From Euleptes europaea (taxonomy: Eukaryota > Chordata > Lepidosauria > Squamata > Sphaerodactylidae): a stretch of DNA of 64,000 nt. Each line of letters begins with the position of its first letter. Positions within the stretch are counted from its first letter, which is position 1. A program made the position numbers and the translations under genes. Below the pieces are notes generated by a model. It made no database searches. It saw only the letters and a list, made by a program, of their open reading frames with translations, and was not told the DNA's origin. Location: NCBI RefSeq assembly GCF_029931775.1, contig NC_079323.1, forward strand, positions 1,151,001 through 1,215,000, in the 5' to 3' direction. Positions 51,908 through 61,300 of this stretch are shown here, piece by piece.

Positions 51908-51917
51908 GTTGCGGAAC
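51743..51917 (-). CDS. PGAP2: PGAP2 copy a, first coding exon
   Basis: The acceptor TAG lies at 51918-51920. The exon opens with ten untranslated bases before the ATG at 51905-51907 and encodes 55 residues (MFQVPLPL to ATHCD). The donor is GTAAGT starting at 51742. The ten bases before the ATG contain no stop in its frame, so an upstream coding exon could be joined in frame. Confidence 0.93.
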
Positions 51918-52369
51918 CTACACATGGGAAAAGACAGCACCGCACTGAAATTTAACTTTAAAATGGGGGGGGGGGAATGGGGAGAGAGCTCTCCTTCTTT
52001 CCCATATGGTTGATCTAAAAAATGCACGGAAGGTTTACTCAGAAATCAAAGGGGGCTTTTGGCTGACCAAGATTTAAATGCTATGCTCAGCTCTTCTTGC
52101 CCCCCCCAGCCTAGCCTGGTCTTAATCAACTCAAGTAAAGCCCCCCCCCCAACTCATCACCTCGCCCACCGTGTCTCTTTGTGAGATTCTGCCCCTATCA
52201 GGACACAGCAGCATACTGGAAACTGGATTCTTGGTGGCCCCTGACAAGAGTTGACAACAGGCACGCAGAAGCAAAGAAAGAGGATACAGGAGGGATGTCT
52301 GAAAGCCTCACCCTCCTCTTGTCTGTACAACAACTCCTCTACACCAGCCCTGGCCAACAAACTCCCAAG

Positions 52370-52550
52370 GGTCTGTGGCTCAGTGGCAGAGCCTCTGCTT
52401 TGCATGCAGGTTCAATCCGTGGCATCTCCAGTAGGTGATGTGAAAGACCTCAGCCTGAGACCCTGGAAAGCTGCTGCCAGTCTGAGTAGACAATACTGAC
52501 ATTGATGGACTGATGCTCTGATTCAACGTAAGGCAGCTTCACCATCTCCA
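52370..52550 (+). mobile_element. tRNA-derived SINE family B
   Basis: Counterpart of the copies at 35.3-35.7 kb. Confidence 0.85.
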
Positions 52551-52659
52551 GAGTGGGGGTCCTCATTAACAAGTGCAGAACTGACCCGGCTGGGTTCCTG
52601 TTCTCTGCGTTGACTCTGCAACCTCAGCCATGTTGGCTGGGGCTCCTACGCAGCCCAGG

Positions 52660-53160
52660 CTCATAGAATCATACAGTTGGAAGGGGCCTTACAGGCCATC
52701 TAGTCCAACCCCCAGCACAATGCAGGATCAGCCTAGAGCATCCCTGACAAGTGTTTGTCCAGCCTCTGCTTAAAGACTGCCAGAGAGGGGGAGGCTCACC
52801 ACCTCCCCAGGCAGCTGATTCCACTCTCAAACAATTCTTACTGTAAAAATGTTTTTCCTAATATCCAGCCAGTACCTTTCCACCCGTAATTTAAACCCAT
52901 TCTTGCGAGTCCTCTCCTCTGCTGCCAGCAGGAACAGCTCCCTGCCCTCCTCTAAGTGGCAGCCCTTCAGATACTTAGAGAGAGCAATCCTGTCCCCCAC
53001 TCAACCTCCTCTTCTCCGGACCGAACATTCCCAAGTCCCTCAGCCCTTCCTCGCAGGGCTGGGTCTCCAGGCCCCGGATCATCCTCATCGCTCCTAACAT
53101 CCTGGGACTGATCCGGTCTGTCGCTTCCAGCCTCCCTCCCAGCAGTCCCTGCAAAAGGAA
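52660..53160 (-). mobile_element. CR1 LINE 3' end, chicken-like subfamily
   Basis: Reverse copy with TCATAGAATCATACAGTTGG and GGCCATCTAGTCCAACCCCC. The coding end is on the minus strand. Confidence 0.85.
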
Positions 53161-53429
53161 GTGGGAAGCAACTCCCTGGAAGACCACTCCCCTCCAGACA
53201 TGCAAGGCAGAAAGGTGCCAAGTGTTTGGATGGGTGGGGGGGAGAGAATGACATGGAGCAATTCCCAAAAACCGCAGGGCAGCAGCGCCGGCAGGGGAAG
53301 GGAAGAGTTCCCTCTTCTCCACAAGGGCGTCTTTGCTGTGCTCCCCCTCCCTTCCAGCAACAGCCAGCTGCGTGTGGGGGAGACGGCTTTCCGCCCTCTC
53401 GACTGGCCGACTTGGCAGTTTCTCCTCCT
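53161..53429. other. No feature recognised
   Basis: Unassigned sequence upstream of PGAP2 copy a coding exons. Confidence 0.4.
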
Positions 53430-53633
53430 CCGTTGTTTCAGAGGGCAGCCGTGTTGGTCTGCGCTAGAAAGGCTTGGTTCGAGTCCGGTAGCACCCTAGA
53501 GACCAACAAGATTTTGGGGGCAGGAGCTTTTGAGAGTCGAAGCTCCCTCTGTCGAAGGCTTTCACGGTCAGAGTTCATTGGTTCTCGTAGGTTATCCGGG
53601 CTGTGCGACCGTGGTCTTGGTATTTTCTTTCCT

Positions 53634-53668
53634 GACGTTTCGCCAGCAGCTGTGGCCGGCATCTTCGG
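53634..53668 (-). ncRNA. Hammerhead-like motif, left arm of palindrome
   Basis: On the minus strand, a core-like heptamer, stem GCCGGC/GCTGGC with a 7-base loop, then GAAACGTC. Stem III would be the self-complementary ACGU. The first conserved box departs from consensus, so this copy is probably inactive. Confidence 0.4.
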
Positions 53669-53713
53669 AGGAGTAACACTTCAGAGGAGACACTGTCCTT
53701 CAGTGTTACTCCT

Positions 53714-53748
53714 CCGAAGATGCCGGCCACAGCTGCTGGCGGAACGTC
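53714..53748 (+). ncRNA. Hammerhead-like motif, right arm of palindrome
   Basis: Mirror copy of the motif at 53,634-53,668. Stem II is intact, but both core boxes differ from consensus. Probably inactive. Confidence 0.35.
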
Positions 53749-53880
53749 AGGAAAGAAAATACCAAGACCACGGTCACACAGCCCGGATAACCTACAAGAA
53801 CCAAAGCTCCCTTTGTCAGATGCCTCCTCCATTGGTTTACACCAAAGTTCCCCTTCTCTCTTCCAGTATGAGAGTTCAGA

Positions 53881-54528
53881 GTCTCGGGAACACGAGGGTC
53901 CCTAAGTGACCGCCAGAGCAACAGCAGCCAACAGGTCTCGCTCCAAACTCCTTGCACCTGGATTTGGAGCAGGCTTTCAGCTTGCCCTGCCCTGAGCCAC
54001 ATCCAGCCTGAATTCTCATCGCCAGTCATGTGCACTTGAACAACTGCAGTCTGGCCCCGGACTCACCGGTTCACCAGATACCACCACCAGCGCCACCGGG
54101 TCTTACGATGCTTCTGACGCCTCCGCCGTCCGGGAGGGCGCGGCCTGGGCATCAACCTGGCCATCTGAATAACTGGGGGAGCCCCGCGCAGAAGTAAGAG
54201 AAGTCCCACCGGCTGGCTGGGGGATGCCACAAGCCGAGGGAGGGACCGGGGAAGCCGTCAGACAACCTCCTCCAAAAGGGAGGAGTAAAAGGAAAACAGG
54301 CAAGGCCAGAGTTGGCCCTCTTTAACCGGAGGGTGTTGGCCAGCACAGGTGAGGCCTATTGGCTGAAGGAGCCGCTAGTGAGAATGGGCTAACAGGGTGA
54401 GGGGGGGGGAGGATAAAAGGGAGGTCAAAAGCCCTGGCTGGGGAGGAACCGGCAGCGTACTGGAAGGGCGAGAAGAAGGAACCAGGGGGTGGTCACTACC
54501 TGCCCTCCCCTTCCCATGTGTAGGCCTT
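53881..54528. other. Region around the candidate 54.1 kb exon
   Basis: No repeat family recognised apart from the candidate exon at 54,067-54,164. A minus-strand CCAAT box lies near 54,357 and a G run near 54,405. Confidence 0.4.
54067..54164 (-). CDS. PGAP2: Candidate alternative first coding exon of PGAP2 copy a
   Basis: On the minus strand an ATG at 54162-54164 opens a 32-codon frame that begins MARLMPRPRPPGRRRRQK and continues with a Trp-rich stretch ending YLVN. It runs into a strong donor, GTGAGT starting at 54066. Splicing to the acceptor at 51,918 would keep the frame, complete an Arg codon and read FRNMFQVPL into the normal start. A CCAAT box on the same strand lies near 54,357. This is inference: in-frame joining has about a one-in-three chance, and no transcript is available. 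Confidence 0.35.
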
Positions 54529-54529
54529 G

Positions 54530-54748
54530 AACACATGAAGCTGCCTTCTACTGAATCAGACCCTGGGGTCCATCAAAGTCAGTATTGTCTACTCAGACTG
54601 GCAGCGGCTCTCCAGGGTCTCAGGCAGGGGCCTTTCCCATCACCTACTTGCTTAGTCCCTTTAACTGTGCATGTCGGGGATTGAACCTGGGTCCGTCTGC
54701 ATGCCAAGCAGAGGCTCTCCCACTGAGCCACGGCCCCACCCCTTGCAG
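54530..54748 (-). mobile_element. tRNA-derived SINE family B
   Basis: Complete reverse copy. Confidence 0.9.
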
Positions 54749-55764
54749 AGCCGCCAATGGGGAGCAAGAGATGGTCCTCCCCCAGGAGTAGGATGGGGCA
54801 ATTCCTCCTTTCCTGTAGACCCAGGACGTGAGGGGTGGGATCCTCACAATGGCCCTGCTCTTCCTGAACCAGGTTCTGTCTCCACCATCCAGTTTCGCCC
54901 CAGGACAGAAGCATGCTCCCCCCCCCCGGTAACCCCCCCCCTCCCCAACAGCATGGGGGGTGTTCCATTTATTTACAAGAAGATCAGACATACAGCAGGA
55001 GGGGTGGTGGTGGAGGAGGAGACAGGGGAACGTCCCGAGCAGGAGACACACAGGAAAACGTCGCTCCGAGTGGGGCTTCCAAACAAAGGAGACGGCAGGC
55101 GCACTCACTACGTTGCGTTCAGACATGCAATCTTCTCTTGGGGGGGGGGCGCGTCAGCTCAGAAGGTGCTTGCTCTTCCTATTTGCAGCCTGCAGTGCTG
55201 ATTGGCTGCCTCCTTAGGAAATCATGACATCACTTCCTTCTCCCTGTCCGGAGCAGTTTTTCAACTTGCCACAAAAAAAGAGAGAGACAGATTTTGAAAA
55301 AGCTAAGCAACACACATTTCGATCCATTCAGGAGTACTTTTTGCTCTTTAAAAAACAAGCAGGCAGGCAGCAACTTGACGTGGTGGAAGGAGCAGGGCCG
55401 GAAAAATCGACTGACTCCTCGTTTGATTAGTAACCCTGTTGCTGGCACTCCGAGCATGTGGCAAAGTTGGGCTCTGCACACTGGCGAAGCAGGCATGGCG
55501 ATGCTGGGCATGCTGGTATGTCTGGAGAGACCCTTCGGCCACGACTCTCTTTTCAGACAGCAAGACCCAAGCGTGAATTATCGGCTCTTTTTCATAACCA
55601 GGCAGGTCAGAACAAGCAGCAGCCGGCAAAAGGCGGGCTGTCAGAGAAGGAAGGTACCGATCTGTGCCATGCTGGCTTTCCATGTGGACCACTTGCGCCT
55701 GGCGAGTGGCAGCCCTTTACCCACGAGATGATGTGCTCGCTCACCTTCTTCACCTGAGCTTGGC
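54749..55764. other. No feature recognised
   Basis: About 1 kb. Overlapping frames up to 176 codons on both strands without recognisable domains. Confidence 0.4.
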
Positions 55765-56105
55765 TCATAGAATCATAGAGTTAGAAGGGACCACCAGGGT
55801 CATGTAGTCCAACCCCCTGCACAATGTAGGAAATTCACAACTACCTCCCCCCCATGCACCCCCAGTGACCAGAAGATGGCCAAGATGCCCTCCCTCTCAT
55901 CCTCTGCTTAAGGTCACAGAATCAGCCTTGCTGACAGATGGCCATCTAGCCTCTTCTTAAAAACCTCCAGCGAAGGAGAGCTCACCACCTCCCGAAGAAG
56001 CCTGTTCCACTGAGGAAGTGCTATAACTGTTAGAAAGTTCTTCCTGATGTCTAGATGGAAACTCTTTTGATTTAATTTCAACCTGTTGGTTCTGCTCCAT
56101 CCTCT
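55765..56105 (-). mobile_element. CR1 LINE 3' end
   Basis: Minus-strand coding end [20 protein letters not shown] and SLEVFKKRLDGHLS. Confidence 0.88.
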
Positions 56106-56553
56106 TTTCTCTTTATCGACTAAATCGGGACCCCGCCCTTTCTCCCAGGGACTCGAGGCAGGGCTCCCTTTGGGCCTCTCAGCCGTCAGGCTGAGAGGCC
56201 GTCCTGGGCCCAAGCCGGGCAGGTTTGTTTGTTCATGATGGGTGTGGAGCTGGTGAATTGCCAGGTTGAGGCCCAATCACCCCCACACACACCCCCGCCT
56301 GCCCGCCGCTCCCTGCCTTCAACTCTTTCCAGTCAGCGGTGACCTCTGAATGGGGGGATCTCCATTGCCCAGACTGGGATGCAGCCGTGCCTCCTGGGTG
56401 CCGGAAGGAGAGCCCAACCTCGTGCCACCGAGGTGCCCACGGGCTGGAAACTGGCCGCCCAGAGCGAGCCCAAGGTCCAGCTGCCCAGTCCGACATCTTC
56501 CGCTCGGGCAGGGCACTTTAGTGCCAGGCCTGTGGGCAACCCTTGCTGTAACC
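56106..56553. other. No feature recognised
   Basis: Unassigned. Long overlapping frames here continue into a repeat and the CpG island and are not supported as genes. Confidence 0.4.
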
Positions 56554-56554
56554 C

Positions 56555-56780
56555 TGGGGTTGCCAGCTCTGGGTTGGGAAACACCTGGCGATCTTGGGAG
56601 TGGAGCCCGGGGAGGGCGGGGTTTGGGGAGGGGGAAGGAAACCAGCAGGGTCTCGTGCCGCAGATCCCACCCTCCAAAGCGGCCATTTTCTCCAGGGGGA
56701 CCGATCTTGTCCATCTGGAGATCAGTTGTAGCAGCGGGGGGCGGGGATCTCCAGGTGCTACTGGAGGCTGGCAACCCTAC
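56555..56780 (-). mobile_element. D-family repeat
   Basis: Reverse, slightly diverged, both ends present. Confidence 0.82.
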
Positions 56781-57103
56781 GGTCACCCCACAACACACCC
56801 TGCCTGCCCCGCCTTCTGCTGGGCTCCTTGGTTTCAACAGCTTGCTAGAGACGGGAGTGGGGGTGGGCGGCTCTGGCATTCCCATCCAGGTTTTTTTTGG
56901 GGGGGGGAGTGACATCGGTTCAAGCAGCTGCCAGGCTTGTCAGGGCTTCGGAGGGGCGGGGGAGAGGAAGGGTTACCAGGAAGACCGCGTCCCATTTCAG
57001 CACCCCCCATCCTATCTGTCGGCCAGGGAGGGGGGATACGGCAAGGAGGGGGGGGGTCCCTGCGCGGCACAGCCCTTAAGAGGGTCTGCGTGGAAGGGAT
57101 GTA

Positions 57104-57299
57104 CTAAAACGAACGACAAGTCGGCCCATTGGAAGCAACGGGCGAGGCTGCGCAGCCTTTGTTTGCAACCGTTTGGGTGCTGCGATGTCTTTCAACGGAG
57201 TCCACGCGAGTCAACCGGCGCGCTCTTCTCCCGTGATCTCCAACGGGCTGCGCAGCCTCTCCCGTGCCTTCCAACGGGCTGGCTTGCCGTTCGTTTTCG
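57104..57299. repeat. Second inverted repeat in the CpG island
   Basis: The segment starting AAAACGAACGACAAG near 57,106 reappears reverse-complemented near 57,284-57,298, and pairing extends inward about 55 bases per arm. The motif CAACGGGC also recurs several times. Arms are less perfect than those at 57.66-57.86 kb. Confidence 0.7.
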
Positions 57300-57477
57300 G
57301 ACACCCCGCGCGGAAGGCCCCGGCCCCGGGGGGGCGCGCGGGGCGGCCGGGGGGCGGCCGGGCGCTCCCGCAGCCTGCCCGGCGCGCCGCGCTCCCGGAG
57401 CCCCGAAAGAGCCCCCAGCCCAGCCCCACCCCCGAAGCCCACCCTTCCAGCCCAGACTGACTTACCCACGCTGGGCC

Positions 57478-57522
57478 GCCGCAGCAGGCAGGCAGGCGGG
57501 CAGGCAGGCAGGCAGGCGGAGA
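57478..57522. repeat. GGCA-type simple repeat
   Basis: Runs of GGCA/GGCG tetranucleotides immediately upstream of the candidate donor at 57,465 on the minus strand. Confidence 0.8.
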
Positions 57523-57654
57523 GCCGCTCCCCGCCCGCGCCCGCCCCCTTGTCCGGCCCGGGGGAGGCGCTCCAGGCCGCCGGGCGGGCGGCTCTCGGCC
57601 GGCCCCTCGGCGCCTGCCCACCTCCGACCCTTGTGCCTGCCGGGGAGGCCGCCT

Positions 57655-57855
57655 CTGCGGGCTGGAGAGCCGTGGGGACTGCAAGGCAGTGGCCACGGGC
57701 GTGGGGCGCGCGCCACGGCGGGCGGGCAGGCAGGCTGGCGGGGCCGGTGCGCCTAGGGCGCACCGGCCCCGCCAGCCTGCCTGCCCGCCCGCCGTGGCGC
57801 GCGCCCCACGCCCCTGGCCACTGCGCCGCCGTGCCCACGCCTCTCCAGCCCGCAG
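57655..57855. repeat. Near-perfect inverted repeat, 99-bp arms, 3-bp spacer
   Basis: The left arm 57655-57753 and right arm 57757-57855 are reverse complements around TAG at 57754-57756. The inner two thirds match almost perfectly. The outer third has several substitutions but no net length change. Arms are very GC-rich and would form a stable cruciform or hairpin. Confidence 0.9.
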
Positions 57856-58168
57856 CGGCCCACCCGGCCGGGATCTGCCAGCCGGCTGCGCGCCCCGCCG
57901 CCCCGTCGGCTCCTCCGGAGGGCCGCTTTACGCACCGCCTTTCTCAACTGGGACCCCGGGGGCGTCCCCAGGGGCGCGCCAACCCCCGGGGACGATGCCA
58001 AAAGCGACGGCCGGGTGGCCAACGGGAGCCGTCGCGCTGCTCTTCTCTGCATTGGGACAGCGGGTAGGCTTCCCCTGACTATGGAAGCTCCGCCGATTTA
58101 GCAATTTGCAATCATCTCTTTTTCCTTTCTGTAAGATGTATTGAAATGTAGGAGGGCAGCCAGGGAAT

Positions 58169-58289
58169 TGAAGCCACAGCCTTCAGTTTGCAAGATCTGA
58201 GCAAGGCTGCCAAAGATAGGACATTTTGGAGGACTTTCATTCATAGGGTCGCCATGAGTCGGAAGCGACTTGACGGCACTTCACACACA
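58169..58289 (-). mobile_element. SINE with 12-bp target duplication
   Basis: Flanked by CAGCCAGGGAAT (58157-58168 and 58290-58301). The body has GGTCGCCATGAGTCGGAAGC and ends in a short CA run. Confidence 0.8.
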
Positions 58290-58369
58290 CAGCCAGGGAA
58301 TAGCTTGTTGCCGGGCAAAATATCTCTGTATGTCTGTGTGCTAAGGGATTGGGGCAAGAGTCATGGAGG

Positions 58370-58605
58370 GTTGTGTGTGTGTGTAAAGTGCCTTCAAGTC
58401 GCAGCCGACTTATGGCGACCCCTTATGGGGTTTTCATGGCAAGAGACTAACAGAGGTGGTTTGCCAGTGCCTTCCTCTGCACAGCAACCCTGGTATTCCT
58501 TGGTGGTCTCCCATCCAAATACTAACCAGGGCTGACCCTGCTTAGCTTCTGAGATCTGACGAGATCAGGCTACCCTGTGCCATCCAGGTCAGGGCCATGG
58601 AGGGT
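58370..58605 (-). mobile_element. 5S rRNA-derived SINE
   Basis: Reverse copy. The 5S-like head CTGATCTCGTCAGATCTCAG is on the minus strand and the tail is (GT)n at 58,372-58,384. Confidence 0.87.
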
Positions 58606-58914
58606 TACAGTGAACCATAACAAGAACTGGGTGAAACTGTTATTCTATTGCCGCCTCGATGTCTGGAGTGCTATCAGCGTTACCCTGAATGTTGATGGGT
58701 TGTCATATCTTGAATTTGGATAAATATTCCTTCCTCGGTACAATCGCGGCTCAGAGATTTTTACTCGCTAGAGTGCTCTGGGTAGCAGCTGCTCCAAATA
58801 AATAACTGTTTTCTTGTAAACAGCGGTTTTGGGTCTCCTTCTCCTCCACGAACCATTTTACCATATCAGTATAGTCACCAAACTGTGACCAGCATAGGTT
58901 TCGTGGCGTTTTGG
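58606..58914. other. No feature recognised
   Basis: Unique-looking DNA; nothing supported. Confidence 0.4.
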
Positions 58915-59098
58915 GGTAACCTCCAGGCACCGGCTGGAGATCTCCTGCTATGACAACTGGGCTCCAGCCGACAGAGATCAGTTCCCCTGGAGAAAAGGGC
59001 CACCTTGGCAACTGGACTCTGCGGCATTGCAGTCCCTCCCCGAACCCCGCCCTCCTCCGGCTCTGCCCCAGAAACCTCCCTCTGATGGCAGAGGATCA
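58915..59098 (+). mobile_element. D-family repeat
   Basis: Near-complete copy at the edge of the duplicated block. Confidence 0.8.
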
Positions 59099-59399
59099 CA
59101 GAGCCAGTTGGTGCAGTCAGCAGGACGAGGATGAGGAGGCATCTAACGTCCGAATGAAGGCATCCCTATGGAACACCTCAATCTGTGCAAGAAAATGGCA
59201 TTTCCTAAGGTGGAAGTAGAACGCGGTGAGAGCAGGATGAACACCTACCGCACCCGAGCCACATGAACCGCAGCACTGTTCAGGATCGATGCCTGAATTT
59301 CGAGCCAGGGAGGGAGCGAGGAAGGTGTCCCTCGGCAGGGTCGCTCAGGAGGGGCTGGACGCCCCCTGGTTCAAGCCCTGATCTTTCCGCTAAAGAGGG

Positions 59400-59679
59400 G
59401 CCCCACGTTCCACACCCTGCCCTCCTCTGCTCTTTCCTTTTCCTGTGTTGTATTTTATTATTTTATTGTGCCTGCAAAGCTGCGGTGGTTTCTGATTTCT
59501 GTCTTTACTGGTGTGTTGTGACATTCACTGTATCACATTATCGAGTGATATTGTAATATATAGAATGTATTATCAGTTCACTGCACATATTACCTTGTTG
59601 TCATTTCATTCTTTTCTACTGCTGTAATACCATTTTTCTCCATTATAGCCACACTTGGTATCACACCTGTATCCTCCAT
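59400..59679. other. No feature recognised
   Basis: T-rich sequence. Its first 60-100 bases still resemble copy b near 37,500-37,580. Confidence 0.4.
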
Positions 59680-59872
59680 GGGGAGGGACCCTGGCATGCA
59701 GAAGGTCCCAGGTTCAATCCCCAACATCTCCAGTTAAAAAGGACCAGGCAGGCAGGTGATGTGAAAGACCCCTGCCTGAGGCCCTGGAGAGCCGCTGCCG
59801 GCCTGAGTAGACAGTATTGGCCTTGATGGATCCAGGGGCCTGATTCTGTATATAAGGCAGCTTCACGTGCTC
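59680..59872 (+). mobile_element. tRNA-derived SINE family B
   Basis: Truncated at the 5' end. Confidence 0.85.
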
Positions 59873-60490
59873 ATTCCAATTTTGATCATCTTAGTTCTAG
59901 CATATTGCTTGTTCAATGTCTCCTCATCTTAATTGTATTGGCCTACACTGTGCTTATTAAATGTCTTTTAATACAGACCGTTATCAATTACAGACTGCGT
60001 AATCTGCTCTAAATCTCACTGAGAAAAGCAGATTGTAAATAGTGACAAAAAAGGGATAGAAATCTTTTAGAAATCAAGACCATTTATTTGTATATTATCT
60101 ATCGTCTGCCTTTCTCACTGATAATTTTCATAGTTGGTACCAGTGAGGCTTTCCTTTCTCCGAGGGCTGCTCTAAGGCAGGCCCTTCTGGGGGCGCAGGG
60201 GACCTTTGCTCTGGCAGCTTCCCGGGAGTCGCAGTGCACAGTTGCCTTGGATCCTGCTTCACCCCATCTTCCTTTTTCCTCTGCTTTGCACCCAACAAAG
60301 CAAGCTCTAGTCCAGCCCACGCAAGCGTCTGCTACAATAAACACTTGTCTGCCTTCGAAGGTTCACAGTGCGCTGTGTATTTTATCCATCTGGAAGAAGA
60401 AAGAACTTAGTTCTGTCCAAATAAAAGCCCAATTTGGCCCTCCTTGTTCAGAGTCCCCCCCCCCATCCCTAACGCACCATCTAACTGGGA
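59873..60490. other. No feature recognised
   Basis: A 165-codon plus-strand frame at 60,088-60,585 runs into a D repeat and has no recognised domain. It is not called. Confidence 0.4.
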
Positions 60491-60494
60491 TCAG

Positions 60495-60560
60495 AGTAGG
60501 GTTGCCAACTGTGGCCTGGGAAATTCCTGGAGATTTGGGTGCAGTGTCTGTAGGGAGGTC
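60495..60560 (-). mobile_element. D-family repeat fragment
   Basis: One end only (TAGGGTTGCCAACTGTGG). Confidence 0.7.
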
Positions 60561-60654
60561 CATTTTTAGAACTTCATTTGGTTAAAGTTTACTAGCAGTC
60601 CCAAATTGGGTTTTATGTTTTTTATGCATTGAGGAGGGCTCACTGGGGTGCGGG

Positions 60655-60865
60655 GGTAGGGTTTCCAGGTCCCTCTTTGCCACAGGCAGGAGGTTTTCAG
60701 GGCGGAGCCTCAGGAGGGCGGGGTTTGGAGAGGGACTTCAATGCCATCGAGTCCAATGGCCAAAGCAGCCATTTTCTCCAGGGGAACTGATCTCTATCAG
60801 ATGGAGATCAGTTGTAACAGTAGGACAGGATATCTCCAGATATTACGTGGAGGATGGCAACCCTA
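60655..60865 (-). mobile_element. D-family repeat
   Basis: Complete reverse copy with both inverted ends. Confidence 0.87.
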
Positions 60866-60955
60866 CGTAGGGGGAAGATAGCTGTGAATTTCCTGCATTG
60901 TGCAGGAGGTTAGACTAGATGGCCCTGGTGGTCCCGACTCTATGATTCTATGCAT
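60866..60955 (+). mobile_element. CR1 LINE tail
   Basis: Last about 90 bases of a CR1 3' UTR. Confidence 0.8.
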
Positions 60956-61029
60956 TTCATAGAAATGTTATAAAATACCCAATAAATAGTTTTAAACAAA
61001 TAAATAGCTTAAATAAATAAATGCAACAT

Positions 61030-61117
61030 TGTCCAGGGGAACTGATCTCTTTTGTCTGGAGATCTGTTGTAATGCCAGGGGATCTCCAGGCCCCACCTGG
61101 AGGTTGGCAACCCTAAA
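61030..61117 (-). mobile_element. D-family repeat, partial
   Basis: Ends CCACCTGGAGGTTGGCAACC, about 90 bases from the candidate PGAP2 distal donor. Confidence 0.82.
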
Positions 61118-61204
61118 TCCCAGTCTTGCGCCTGTGCTGTATAACACGCTGCAGGGAATCCCATGGAGCTCCCAGGTAAACGCTGAGCCGCACGCATCTC
61201 TCAC

Positions 61205-61300
61205 CTTCAATGCAGGGCGGTGCCGTTTTTCAAGTGGCTGCTATGGAAACCCAGCCGTAACCTGATTGGCGGCGTTGGCCCGCCCCTCCCACTTAGAAAG
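61205..61300 (-). other. PGAP2: Candidate PGAP2 5' untranslated exon (distal)
   Basis: Minus-strand sequence leaving the bidirectional island ends at a good donor, TTGAAG|GTGAGAG, with the intron starting at 61204. It is placed as expected for the distal first exon of PGAP2 opposite NUP98. The transcription start is not determined. Confidence 0.45.

Larger units (their letters stand above)
53430..53880. repeat. Complex of inverted hammerhead-bearing repeat copies
   Basis: A copy in one orientation (about 53,575-53,680) is followed after about 20 bases by the reverse-complement copy (about 53,700-53,802). Flanking pieces (53,430-53,550 and 53,803-53,830) belong to a related family with the phrase GACCAACAAGATTTTGGGGG. 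The whole makes a large imperfect palindrome. Confidence 0.7.
57110..58040 (-). promoter_or_regulatory. PGAP2: CpG island with candidate PGAP2 5' noncoding exon
   Basis: Very GC- and CpG-rich DNA with two inverted repeats and a GGCA-type simple repeat. On the minus strand a near-consensus donor, GTAAGTCAG starting at 57465, would end an untranslated exon at 57466, with the next acceptor at 51,918. An island about 5.5 kb upstream of the first coding exon is a plausible alternative promoter. Long open frames here on both strands reflect base composition and are not called as genes. Confidence 0.45.
41005..59500. repeat. Tandem segmental duplication, copy a block
   Basis: Partner of the block at about 19.99-37.6 kb. 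The CpG island at 57.1-58.0 kb and the 54.1 kb candidate exon lie inside this interval but have no counterpart in the other block. Either copy b lost them or copy a gained them. Confidence 0.85.

Noticed and set aside
56350-57756. 468-codon plus-strand open frame
   Set aside because: It runs through a D-family repeat and then the GC-rich palindromic island. Stops are rare there by composition, the minus strand is also open, and no domain is visible.
57264-58067. 267-codon plus and 244-codon minus frames in the CpG island
   Set aside because: Pro/Ala/Arg-rich translation of CpG-rich, palindromic DNA. The two strands encode near-mirror products because of the inverted repeat.
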